From JACVRW01 sp963821275 (lineage in GTDB: Bacteria > Actinomycetota > Thermoleophilia > Solirubrobacterales > Thermoleophilaceae), in contig CAWGDF010000001.1 in the NCBI GenBank assembly GCA_963821275.1, positions 372,001 to 436,000 on the forward strand: 64,000 nucleotides of DNA, given 5' to 3'. Both the position numbers and the translations under genes were made by a program. Shown here piece after piece: positions 24,559 to 32,169 of this stretch (its first letter is position 1; each line of letters starts with the position of its first letter). The notes under the pieces were generated by a model. That model searched no databases, was not told the origin of the DNA, and saw only the letters and a list, made by a program, of their open reading frames with translations.

Positions 24559-26093
24559 CCGCTCCGCTCGCTGCCGTCGCCGCGCCCGTGATCGACTATC
24601 GCGAGCTCTCACCTCTGCTCGCGCTGGTGGGCGGCTCGGTGGTCGTGCTCATGGTCGGCCTGTTCCGCTCCCGGGCCGTGCGCCATCAGCTTGTGCCGGC
24701 GCTCACGGCGCTCTCACTGCTCGCGGCCATCGGGCTGACGATCTGGATCTGGGAGCCGGGTGATCGCGCGCCGATCCTCGCGCGCGGCGTCTCCATGGAC
24801 GCCCTGACGCTGGGCGCCTCGATGCTCTTCTACGTCGCCGGGCTGGTGGCGATAGTGCTCTCGCTGCGCGGCCGTGCCGCCCGCGAGGCCTCGCACGGGG
24901 AGTACTACTCCCTGCTGCTGGCCTCGATCGCGGGCATGGTGATCCTGGCCGGCGCCGAGAACCTGATCGTGCTCTTCGTGGGCCTCGAGCTGCTCTCGAT
25001 CCCGCTCTACGTGCTGTGCGCCACCGAGCTGTGGCGCCGCACCTCGCTGGAGTCCGGGCTCAAGTATCTGGTGATCGGCTCGGTGGGCTCGGCCACGCTG
25101 CTGTACGGGCTGGCGCTGATCTACGGGGCCACCGGCTCGACGCAGCTGGGGGGGATCCAACGGGCGGTGGGCGAAACGGTGGGGATCACCGATCCGCTGC
25201 TGCTGACGGGCATCTGCTTCGCGGCCGTGGGCCTGGCCTTCAAGGCGTCGGTGGCCCCCTTCCACCAGTGGACGCCCGACGTCTACCAGGGCGCACCCAC
25301 CCCCATCACGACGTTCATGGCCGTCGCGACCAAGGCGGCCGCGTTCGCCATCTTCGTGCGACTGTTCGCGTCCGCGCTGGGCCTCGCGCAGCTCGAATGG
25401 GCGCCGGCGCTGGCGACGCTGGCCACGGTGACGATCGTGATCGGGAACGTCGGCGCCATCGCCCAGCGCTCACTCAAGAGGCTGCTGGCCTGGTCGAGCG
25501 TGGCCCAGGCCGGCTACCTGTTGGCCGGCGTGGTCGTGGCCAGCGAGCTCGGGCTGCGGGCCACCTTCTTCTACCTGGCGGTGTACCTGCTGATGAACGT
25601 GGCGGCCTTCGCCGTGGTGGTCGCGCGCGAGCGGGTCTCCGAGCACGGGGACGACCTCGCCGCGATCGAGGACCTGGGCCGCACGCAGCCCTGGCTGGCG
25701 CTGCCGATGACGATCGCGATGCTCTCGCTCGCCGGCTTTCCCGCCACCGGCGGCTTCATCGGGAAGTTCTATCTCATCGACGCGAGCGTCTCCGGCGACT
25801 ACACCTGGCTCGGCATCGTGATCGTGGTGGGCTCCGTCGTCTCGCTCTCCTACTACCTCCGGGTGGTGGCCGTGATGTGGATGGGCCGCTATGAGGTGGA
25901 GCTGCCCGGCCTGCCCCGCCGCCGCGTCAAGCCGGTCGCGGGCTGGTCGCCCGAGGCCGACATGCGGGCCCAGCCCGAGGTGGCGGCCGTGGCGATCCTC
26001 TTCGCGGTGGCCACCATCTTCTTCGGGCTGTGGCCGGATCCGCTGTTCGACGTCGCCCGTGACGTGGGCAGCTCCCTGTCCGCGCTGCGCTGA
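24555..26093 (+). CDS. nuoN: NADH-quinone oxidoreductase subunit N
   Basis: 512-residue third antiporter-like subunit and last gene of the nuo operon. Conserved parts: VLFVGLELLSIPLYVLCATELWRRTSLESGLKYLVIGSVGSATLLYGLALIYG, LAFKASVAPFHQWTPDVYQGAPTPITTFMAVATKAAAFAIFVR, LLAWSSVAQAGYLLAG and LAGFPATGGFIGKFYLI. Overlaps nuoM by 4 bases. A long inverted repeat follows 7 bases after the stop. Confidence 0.97.
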   Translation: MTAPLAAVAAPVIDYRELSPLLALVGGSVVVLMVGLFRSRAVRHQLVPALTALSLLAAIGLTIWIWEPGDRAPILARGVSMDALTLGASMLFYVAGLVAIVLSLRGRAAREASHGEYYSLLLASIAGMVILAGAENLIVLFVGLELLSIPLYVLCATELWRRTSLESGLKYLVIGSVGSATLLYGLALIYGATGSTQLGGIQRAVGETVGITDPLLLTGICFAAVGLAFKASVAPFHQWTPDVYQGAPTPITTFMAVATKAAAFAIFVRLFASALGLAQLEWAPALATLATVTIVIGNVGAIAQRSLKRLLAWSSVAQAGYLLAGVVVASELGLRATFFYLAVYLLMNVAAFAVVVARERVSEHGDDLAAIEDLGRTQPWLALPMTIAMLSLAGFPATGGFIGKFYLIDASVSGDYTWLGIVIVVGSVVSLSYYLRVVAVMWMGRYEVELPGLPRRRVKPVAGWSPEADMRAQPEVAAVAILFAVATIFFGLWPDPLFDVARDVGSSLSALR

Positions 26094-26100
26094 GACTCCC

Positions 26101-26158
26101 CCAGGGGGTAAGGCGCCTTTGGTCGTCATCTCGCGACCTAAAGCGCCTAACCCCCTGG
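26101..26158. terminator. Long inverted repeat closing the nuo operon
   Basis: Two 25-base arms (26101-26125 and 26134-26158) pair at 22 of 25 positions around the 8-base loop TCATCTCG. The outer 9 pairs (CCAGGGGGT side) are perfect. There is no T run. Position directly after nuoN fits a terminator or mRNA 3' stabiliser for the 15-kb operon. The stem is longer than most intrinsic terminators. Confidence 0.6.
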
Positions 26159-26193
26159 CATGCCGGTCTGTCGCTGCCGGCGCGCGTCATAGG

Positions 26194-26733
26194 ATGCGCC
26201 GCCCCATGCCCGCTCCCACCTGGCTCCGAGAGCTCGAGCGCCTCGACGCCGAGCTGTACGCCGCCATCGCGGCCGCCAACGTCCCGCCGGTCGACCGGGC
26301 GATGCACCGGCTCTCCGAAGCCGCCAACTACTCACGGTTGTGGATTGCAATCGCCGGGTTGCTCGCGATCGCGGACGGGCAGCCCGGCCGGCGCGCGGCT
26401 GTGGACGGCCTGATGTCGATCGCGCTCACGTCGGTGATCGTCAACGCCGGGCTGAAGCCGCTCGGGCGAAGGCGTCGCCCCGAGCGCGGCCCCGTGCTGG
26501 CCCGCCACGTCCGGATGCCGAGGTCGCGCTCGTTCCCCTCGGGGCACGCCGCCTCCGCCTTTGCCTTCGCCGCCGGCGTGGGCGCCACCCAGCCGCGGAT
26601 CGCCCTGGCCTTGCGCGGACTGGCCGCGACCGTGGCGTACTCGCGCGTGCACACCGGCGTTCACTTTCCCGGTGATGTGGTGGTGGGAGCGCTGGTGGGC
26701 ACGGCGCTCGCCCAGGTGGCCAGAGCGACCTAG
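26194..26733 (+). CDS. PAP2-family phosphatase
   Basis: 179-residue membrane phosphatase. The three-part PAP2 signature is complete: KPLGRRRRPERGP, then PSGHAASAFAFAAGVG, then SRVHTGVHFPGDVVVGALVG with the catalytic His and Asp. Hydrophobic helices flank these motifs. The family removes phosphate from lipid phosphates such as phosphatidate or undecaprenyl pyrophosphate outside the membrane; the substrate here is unknown. The ATG at 26194 is used; another at 26206 is possible. Confidence 0.9.
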   Translation: MRRPMPAPTWLRELERLDAELYAAIAAANVPPVDRAMHRLSEAANYSRLWIAIAGLLAIADGQPGRRAAVDGLMSIALTSVIVNAGLKPLGRRRRPERGPVLARHVRMPRSRSFPSGHAASAFAFAAGVGATQPRIALALRGLAATVAYSRVHTGVHFPGDVVVGALVGTALAQVARAT

Positions 26734-26773
26734 CGACACCAGATAGGGTGGGCTCACAGGGGAGGAGGACGTA

Positions 26774-28291
26774 ATGAGCGAGAACCTGGCCATGATCCTG
26801 AGCGACGCGGCGAAGCAGCACGCCGACCGCGTGGCGTTCAAGCTGGACGACTTCGAGCAGACCTACCACCAGCTCGACTGCGCGGCGGCCCGCATCGCCC
26901 ACCTGCTCGACGAGAAGGGGCTGGAGCCGGGCGACCGGGTCGGTCTGATGCTGCCGAACGTGCCCTACTTCCCCGCGCTGTACTACGGGATCCTGCGCGC
27001 CGGCGGCGTGGTGGTGCCGATGAACGTGCTGCTCAAGGCGCGCGAGATCGCGTACTACCTCGGCGACTCGGGCGCGAAGCTGCTCTTCGCCTGGCACGGC
27101 TTCGCCGAGGAGGCCGAGCCGGCTGCAGCCGAGGCCGGCGCCGAGGTGATCAGCGTCAAGCCCGGCGAGTTCGAGGAGCGGGTGGGCGGCTACAGCAACG
27201 AGCACGACGTAGCCGAGAGCGGCACGGAGGACACCGCGGTGATCCTCTACACGTCGGGCACCACGGGCCAGCCCAAGGGGGCGGAGCTGACCCACGCCAA
27301 CCTGCGCACGAACTGCGTCATGTCGGCTACCACGCTCGGCAGGTTCAAGCCGGGCGACGTTCTGCTCGGGGCGCTGCCGCTGTTCCACACCTTCGGCCAG
27401 ACCTGCACGATGAACTGCGCGGTGGCCACGGGCGCGACCGTGACCATGCTGGCTCGCTTCGATCCGGAGAAGGCCCTCGAGGTGCTCGAGCGCGACGGGG
27501 TGACCGTCTTCCAGGGCGTGCCCACCATGTACAACGCGCTGCTGCACGCGCGCGCCGCCGACTCCGCCGACGTGTCCACCCTCCGCCTCTGCATGTCGGG
27601 TGGGGCGGCGATCCCGGTGGAGCTGCTTCGCGCCTTCGAGGAGAAGTTCGGCTGCGCGGTCCTGGAGGGCTACGGCCTGTCCGAGACGTCGCCCGTCGCC
27701 TCTTTCAACCACCCCGACAGGGAACGCAAGGCGGGCTCGATCGGCACCCCGATCGAGGGCGTGGAGATGCAGGTCTGGGACGACCAGGGCAAGGCGCTGC
27801 CGCCGGGCGAGGTGGGCGAGATCGTGATCCGCGGGCACAACGTGATGACGGGCTACTGGGGGCGCCCCGAGGCAACCGCGGAGTCGATCACCGGCGAGGG
27901 CTGGTTCAAGACCGGCGACATGGCCCGGGTGGACGAGGACGGCTACTTCTTCATCGTCGACCGCAAGAAGGACATGATCATCCGCGGCGGGTACAACGTG
28001 TATCCCCGCGAGGTGGAGGAGATCCTCTACGAGCACCCCGCGGTGCAGGAGGCTGCTGTGGTTGGAGTGCCCGACGACGCGCTGGGTGAGGAGGTCGCCG
28101 CGGCGGTCGTGCTCTGCAAGGGCGAGCAGGCCGACGCCGCCGAGTTGCGCGGATTCGTGCGCGAGCGGATCGCCGCCTACAAGTACCCGCGCAAGATCTG
28201 GTTCATCGACGAGCTGCCCAAGGGCCCCACGGGGAAGATCCTCAAGCGCGAGATCGAGGTGCCGGAGCAGGTGAGCGCCGCCGCCTCCTGA
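26774..28291 (+). CDS. Long-chain acyl-CoA synthetase / AMP-dependent ligase
   Basis: 505-residue adenylate-forming enzyme, probably activating a fatty acid to acyl-CoA. The start is fixed by GGAGGAGGACGTA before the ATG. Motifs: the P loop VILYTSGTTGQPKGAELTH (residues about 156-174), the acyl-binding gate region GALPLFHTFGQT, GYGLSETSPV, GWFKTGDMARVDEDGYFFIVDRKKDMIIRGGYNVYPREVEE and the C-terminal lysine in PKGPTGKILKREIEV. All catalytic elements appear intact. It stands alone between PAP2 and DUF427 genes, and the hairpin repeat at 28305 follows it. Confidence 0.92.
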   Translation: MSENLAMILSDAAKQHADRVAFKLDDFEQTYHQLDCAAARIAHLLDEKGLEPGDRVGLMLPNVPYFPALYYGILRAGGVVVPMNVLLKAREIAYYLGDSGAKLLFAWHGFAEEAEPAAAEAGAEVISVKPGEFEERVGGYSNEHDVAESGTEDTAVILYTSGTTGQPKGAELTHANLRTNCVMSATTLGRFKPGDVLLGALPLFHTFGQTCTMNCAVATGATVTMLARFDPEKALEVLERDGVTVFQGVPTMYNALLHARAADSADVSTLRLCMSGGAAIPVELLRAFEEKFGCAVLEGYGLSETSPVASFNHPDRERKAGSIGTPIEGVEMQVWDDQGKALPPGEVGEIVIRGHNVMTGYWGRPEATAESITGEGWFKTGDMARVDEDGYFFIVDRKKDMIIRGGYNVYPREVEEILYEHPAVQEAAVVGVPDDALGEEVAAAVVLCKGEQADAAELRGFVRERIAAYKYPRKIWFIDELPKGPTGKILKREIEVPEQVSAAAS

Positions 28292-28304
28292 CGCCGGCCC
28301 GGCT

Positions 28305-28339
28305 AGCCGCAAGCAGCCGGCTCGGCCGGCTGCGCGCGG
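28305..28339. repeat. 35-bp hairpin repeat, copy 1
   Basis: A 35-base sequence identical to 49449-49483. Its centre is a perfect inverted repeat, GCAGCCGGC, loop TCG, GCCGGCTGC. It starts 13 bases after the acyl-CoA ligase stop. It may act as a terminator, but two identical copies after unrelated genes suggest a dispersed element. Confidence 0.8.
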
Positions 28340-28358
28340 AGGGCAGTACCCTCGGGCC

Positions 28359-29060
28359 ATGTCCCTCACCGTCGGCACGGCCCCGTTCGGGAGCAACTCG
28401 GGTGGCTCGTTCAACTTCGATCCGCCCGAGTCGGTCGAGTATCTCGAGCGCTCCCCTCGCTGGGTGCGCGGGCGCCTCGGCGGCGAGACCGTGGTGGACA
28501 GCAGGAACGTCCGCCTGCTGCACGAGAGCAACCGGCTGCCGGTGTGGCTCTTCCCCGAGGAGGACGTGCGTCTTGACCGCGTGCCCGAGGACGCAGTCCG
28601 GCGGCGTCACGACCTCATGCAGATCGACTTCGACGCCCTGGACGAGTGGCTGGAGGAGGACGACGTGCAGTTCGGCCACCCGCGCGACCCCTACCACCGC
28701 ATCGACGTACGGCCGACCTCGCGGCGCGTGTGCGTCAGCATCGGCGGTGAGGTCGTGGCGGACAGCGAGCGGGCGGTCGTCCTGTTCGAGACCGGGCTGC
28801 CGCCGCGCTGGTACCTGCCGCGCGAGGACCTGAAGGCCGACCTGCAGCCGAGCGACCACCGGACGGTGTGCGCCTACAAGGGCCAGGCCGAGCACTTCTC
28901 GGTGGCGGGCGAGGACGCCATCGCCTGGAGCTACGCCGAGCCCGAGCGCGAGGTGGAACCGATCCGCGAGCGGGTGGCCTTCTACGACGAGCGAGTCGAT
29001 CTGGAGGTGGACGGCGAGCTCTGGGAGCGCCCCGAGACCCCCTTCTCCCGCCGGCGCTAG
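28359..29060 (+). CDS. Tandem DUF427 protein
   Basis: 233 residues with two copies of the DUF427 fold. Copy 1 is near PRWVRGRLGGETVVDSRNVRLLHESNRLPVWLFPEEDV (residues about 31-70). Copy 2 is near RRVCVSIGGEVVADSERAVVLFETGLPPRWYLPREDLKADL (residues about 125-165), continuing CAYKGQAEHFSV and AIAWSYAEPEREVEPIRERVAFYDERVDL. Function is unknown for the family; it is soluble and has no export signal. It is followed 32 bases later by the sulfatase-fold pair on the same strand. Confidence 0.87.
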   Translation: MSLTVGTAPFGSNSGGSFNFDPPESVEYLERSPRWVRGRLGGETVVDSRNVRLLHESNRLPVWLFPEEDVRLDRVPEDAVRRRHDLMQIDFDALDEWLEEDDVQFGHPRDPYHRIDVRPTSRRVCVSIGGEVVADSERAVVLFETGLPPRWYLPREDLKADLQPSDHRTVCAYKGQAEHFSVAGEDAIAWSYAEPEREVEPIRERVAFYDERVDLEVDGELWERPETPFSRRR

Positions 29061-29092
29061 CGGGCTCCTCAGCTAGCCTGCCGCCGGTACGC

Positions 29093-30631
29093 ATGGGCCC
29101 GCGCCGCGGCTTCACACGCAGAGGATTGCTCCAGGCCGGTGGCGCCGGCGCCGCCGCCCTGGGCGCGGCGGCGTGCGGCGACGACTACTTCGAGCCCACC
29201 AGCGATCACGGCTCGGACGCGCCCAACGTCGTCCTGATCTTCACCGACTCCACGCGCGCCGACTTCATCGGCGCGTACAACCGCGACGCGCGCAACAACA
29301 CTCCGAACCTCGACGCTCTGGCGCGGGACTCGCTGCGCTTCGAGCTCGCTGTGCCCGAGGCCATGCCCACCGGCCCCGCCCGCCGCGCCCTGCTCACCGG
29401 GGTCCGCTCCTTCCCCTTCCGTAACTACGTGCCGACCAAGGGGCTGCCGGTGGGACCCGGGTGGATCCAGATACCGGACTTCCAGCCGATCGTGACCGAG
29501 ACCCTCGGCGATGCCGACATCGAGACCGCCTACTGCACCGACAACCCGTTCCTGATCGGCCCCCGCTTCGCGAACTTCCGGCGAACGCTCGACTGGGCCC
29601 GGCCCAGCTACTCCCAGGGCGCCTACCGCTTCCTGAACAAGCCCTTCACCCGGCCCGCACCGCGCTCGGCCGTCGAGCGCTATCTGCTGCCCGAGCTGTC
29701 CGACACCGTGGAGGTGGGCCGGCTGCGCGCGATGATGGGCTGGAACAGCATCTACCGCGACGGCGACGACGACTATCCGACCGCCCGCGTGGTGCGCAGC
29801 GGGATCAACCTGCTCGACGACCTGGAGGAGCGGCGGCCCTTCTTCCTGGGGGTCGACGCCTTCGACCCGCACGAGCCGCTCGACCCACCGCGGGTGTTCA
29901 TGAACCGCTTCGGCGGCCCGAAGGGCATCGAGAAGCGCGGGATCACGCCGATCCAGCCCTTCGAGACCCCCTACAGCTGGGTGATCGACGTGGACGTGGA
30001 CGACGAGACGCTCGAGCGCGTCAGGGAGCTCTACGCCGCCGAGATCACCTTCATGGACGAGTGGGTCGGGCGCCTGATGAACAAGCTGGCCGACCGCAAC
30101 CTCCTCGACGAGACCGTGGTCATGTACATGTCCGACCACGGCCTGACCCTCGGCGAGGACGGGGTGCTGGGCAAGCACGGCGCCCGGGCGCAGTGGCACA
30201 TCTACCACGTGCCCTGCATGATCCGGCACCCGGAGGGAAAGCTCGCGAACGAGACGAGCGAGTTCTTCGCCTCGACGCACGACCTGCCGCGCACGATCCT
30301 CTCCTTCATGGGCGTGCGGGCGCCCGGCATCATGAACGGCGAGGACCTGTCGGTGATCTTCGAGGGCGCCGACCCGTCCGCGCGGCCGCACTTCACCTCC
30401 TGCTACGACAACTACGTCCTCTGCGGCGACCGCGACTGGTTCCTCCTCTCCGACAGCGAGGGCCGCCGGCGGCGGCTGTACGACAAGCGGCGCGACCCCA
30501 AGGAGCTGCGCGACGTCGCCGCCGAGCACCCGGAGGTCGTCGACCGGCTCTGGCGGGTGCTGGAGGACGAGGCCGGTGGCACCCTGCCCCAGTTCGCGCC
30601 CTCCGGCGCCAAGGCGGTGATCGGCGGGTGA
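29093..30631 (+). CDS. Sulfatase-fold lipoprotein, Thr at the nucleophile position
   Basis: 512 residues. The N-terminus has a twin-arginine-like signal (FTRRGLLQAGGAGAAALGAAAC) with a lipobox Cys. The alkaline-phosphatase-superfamily domain starts NVVLIFTDSTRADFIGAYNRD, where Asp52 is the expected metal ligand. The sulfatase signature Cys/Ser-X-Pro-Ser-Arg reads T-G-P-A-R (Thr93) followed by the usual RALLTG. FLGVDAFDPHEPLDPP and MSDHGLTLGEDGVLGKHG supply later metal and substrate residues. Without Cys or Ser no formylglycine can form; Thr is used as nucleophile in phosphotransferases such as LtaS. So it may be a phospho- or phosphonate hydrolase or transferase rather than a sulfatase. It overlaps the next gene by 4 bases. 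Confidence 0.86.
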   Translation: MGPRRGFTRRGLLQAGGAGAAALGAAACGDDYFEPTSDHGSDAPNVVLIFTDSTRADFIGAYNRDARNNTPNLDALARDSLRFELAVPEAMPTGPARRALLTGVRSFPFRNYVPTKGLPVGPGWIQIPDFQPIVTETLGDADIETAYCTDNPFLIGPRFANFRRTLDWARPSYSQGAYRFLNKPFTRPAPRSAVERYLLPELSDTVEVGRLRAMMGWNSIYRDGDDDYPTARVVRSGINLLDDLEERRPFFLGVDAFDPHEPLDPPRVFMNRFGGPKGIEKRGITPIQPFETPYSWVIDVDVDDETLERVRELYAAEITFMDEWVGRLMNKLADRNLLDETVVMYMSDHGLTLGEDGVLGKHGARAQWHIYHVPCMIRHPEGKLANETSEFFASTHDLPRTILSFMGVRAPGIMNGEDLSVIFEGADPSARPHFTSCYDNYVLCGDRDWFLLSDSEGRRRRLYDKRRDPKELRDVAAEHPEVVDRLWRVLEDEAGGTLPQFAPSGAKAVIGG

Positions 30632-32169
30632 CGCTCACGCGCCGGGCGCTGCTGCGCCGCGGAGGAGCGACGGCCGCCGGCGCGGCGCTGGCCGGATCGG
30701 CCGTGGCTCCGCGCGCCGCCCGGGCGCAGGCCGCCGGCGACGAGCTGCCCAACGTAGTGCTGGTCGTGCTCCCGCTGGTCCGGGCCAGCCACGTGAACGC
30801 GTTCGAGGGCGACTCGCCTGCCGACACGCCCAACCTGGACGACCTCACCGGCGACTCGCTGCGCTTCGACCGCGCGATCCCGGAGTCGATGCCCGCCCTG
30901 CCGGTGCGCCGGGCGCTGCTGACCGGCATGCGCGGCTATCCCTTCCGCGACTGGCGCCGGACCGAGGGGATGCCGGCCGTACCGGGCTTCACCCCCGTCT
31001 ACGACCACCAGCCGCTGATGACCGAGGTGATGCGGGCGGCCGGCGTCACGACGGTGTACGTGACGGACAACCCGGTGTTCGAAGGCGCGCGCTTTCCCGA
31101 GGTGCGGCGCAGCCCCGGGGCGCCCAAGCCTCCGAGCGGACCGCCCCAGGCGGGCATCGAGACCGAGCTCCTGCCCTCGATCGACCGCGCCGGCGAGGCC
31201 GCCGCGCGCACCATCCGGACCGGTATCGCAGCCCTCCGCGGCCTAGAGACCGAGCGCGACCGGCCGTACTTCCTCGCCATCGACGCTTTCGATCCCTACG
31301 ACGTGGCCCAGGTGCCGCTGGTGTACGTCAAGCCGGGCGAGGTGGAGGAGGAGGGCATCGGCCTGATGGACGGCCGGCTGGTGGAGCTGCGCTTCAGCGA
31401 CGACCAGCGCGACCGCGTGCGCGAGCGCTACGTGGAGCACGTCGAGGGCGTCGACCGCTGGGTGGGCCGCCTGATGGACGCGCTCGGGTCCGGCGACCGG
31501 CTGGAGAACACCGTGGTCTACCTTCTGAGCGACCACGGGATCGCGCTGGGCGAGCACGACTACCTGGGCCGGGCGGCCCCCACCTCGCACCGCGAGAGCT
31601 ACGAGGTCCCGTACCTCATCCGCCACCCGCGCGGCGAGATGGCGGGCGACGACGTCGACTGGTACGCCTCCACCCATGACGTGGCCCCCACGATCCTGTC
31701 CCTGATGGGGCTCACCATCCCCGGCAAGATGGAAGGCGAGGACCTGACCGCCCTGTTCGACGGCGTCGAGGAGCACGACCTGCCGGAGCGCGAGAAGTTC
31801 ATCACGGCGGTGGGCTCCAACATCATCGTGCGCGACAACCGCTGGCTGATGGTGGCCGACCGCGAGGAGGTCGAGCGCCGCCTCTACGACGACGACGAGG
31901 AGGCGGGCGACGACGACGAGAAGCGCTACGACGACGTGGCGGGCGACGAGCCCGGCGTGCTCACCGACCTGTCAATGATCGCGGTGGCCGCGGCCGGCGG
32001 CACGCTGCCGGAGTTCGGACCCGACGGCGCGCTGCGCCCGCCGCGCCAGCGCGGCGACGACGACAGCGACGACGACGGCATCCCCAACGACTTCGACGCA
32101 GTCGACAACGACGAGCCCGACGACGACAACGAGCCCTCGGACGAGCGCTTCGACGGGAGGAACCCGTGA
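30628..32169 (+). CDS. Sulfatase-fold protein lacking the nucleophile (probable pseudoenzyme)
   Basis: 513 residues, a clear paralogue of the gene before it. The Tat-type signal LTRRALLRRGGATAAGAALAG begins at the GTG at 30628. The signature position is Ala90 (A-L-P-V-R then RALLTG), and the N-terminal metal-binding segment reads NVVLVVLPLVRASHVNAF, with no Asp. The later LSDHGIALGEHDYLGRAA is kept. It should therefore not be catalytic by the known mechanism. The tail is extremely acidic and contains DSDDDGIPNDFDAVDND, which resembles a thrombospondin type-3 calcium repeat. It may be a partner or regulator of the upstream protein. The MFS gene overlaps its stop by 4 bases. Confidence 0.83.
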   Translation: MTLTRRALLRRGGATAAGAALAGSAVAPRAARAQAAGDELPNVVLVVLPLVRASHVNAFEGDSPADTPNLDDLTGDSLRFDRAIPESMPALPVRRALLTGMRGYPFRDWRRTEGMPAVPGFTPVYDHQPLMTEVMRAAGVTTVYVTDNPVFEGARFPEVRRSPGAPKPPSGPPQAGIETELLPSIDRAGEAAARTIRTGIAALRGLETERDRPYFLAIDAFDPYDVAQVPLVYVKPGEVEEEGIGLMDGRLVELRFSDDQRDRVRERYVEHVEGVDRWVGRLMDALGSGDRLENTVVYLLSDHGIALGEHDYLGRAAPTSHRESYEVPYLIRHPRGEMAGDDVDWYASTHDVAPTILSLMGLTIPGKMEGEDLTALFDGVEEHDLPEREKFITAVGSNIIVRDNRWLMVADREEVERRLYDDDEEAGDDDEKRYDDVAGDEPGVLTDLSMIAVAAAGGTLPEFGPDGALRPPRQRGDDDSDDDGIPNDFDAVDNDEPDDDNEPSDERFDGRNP

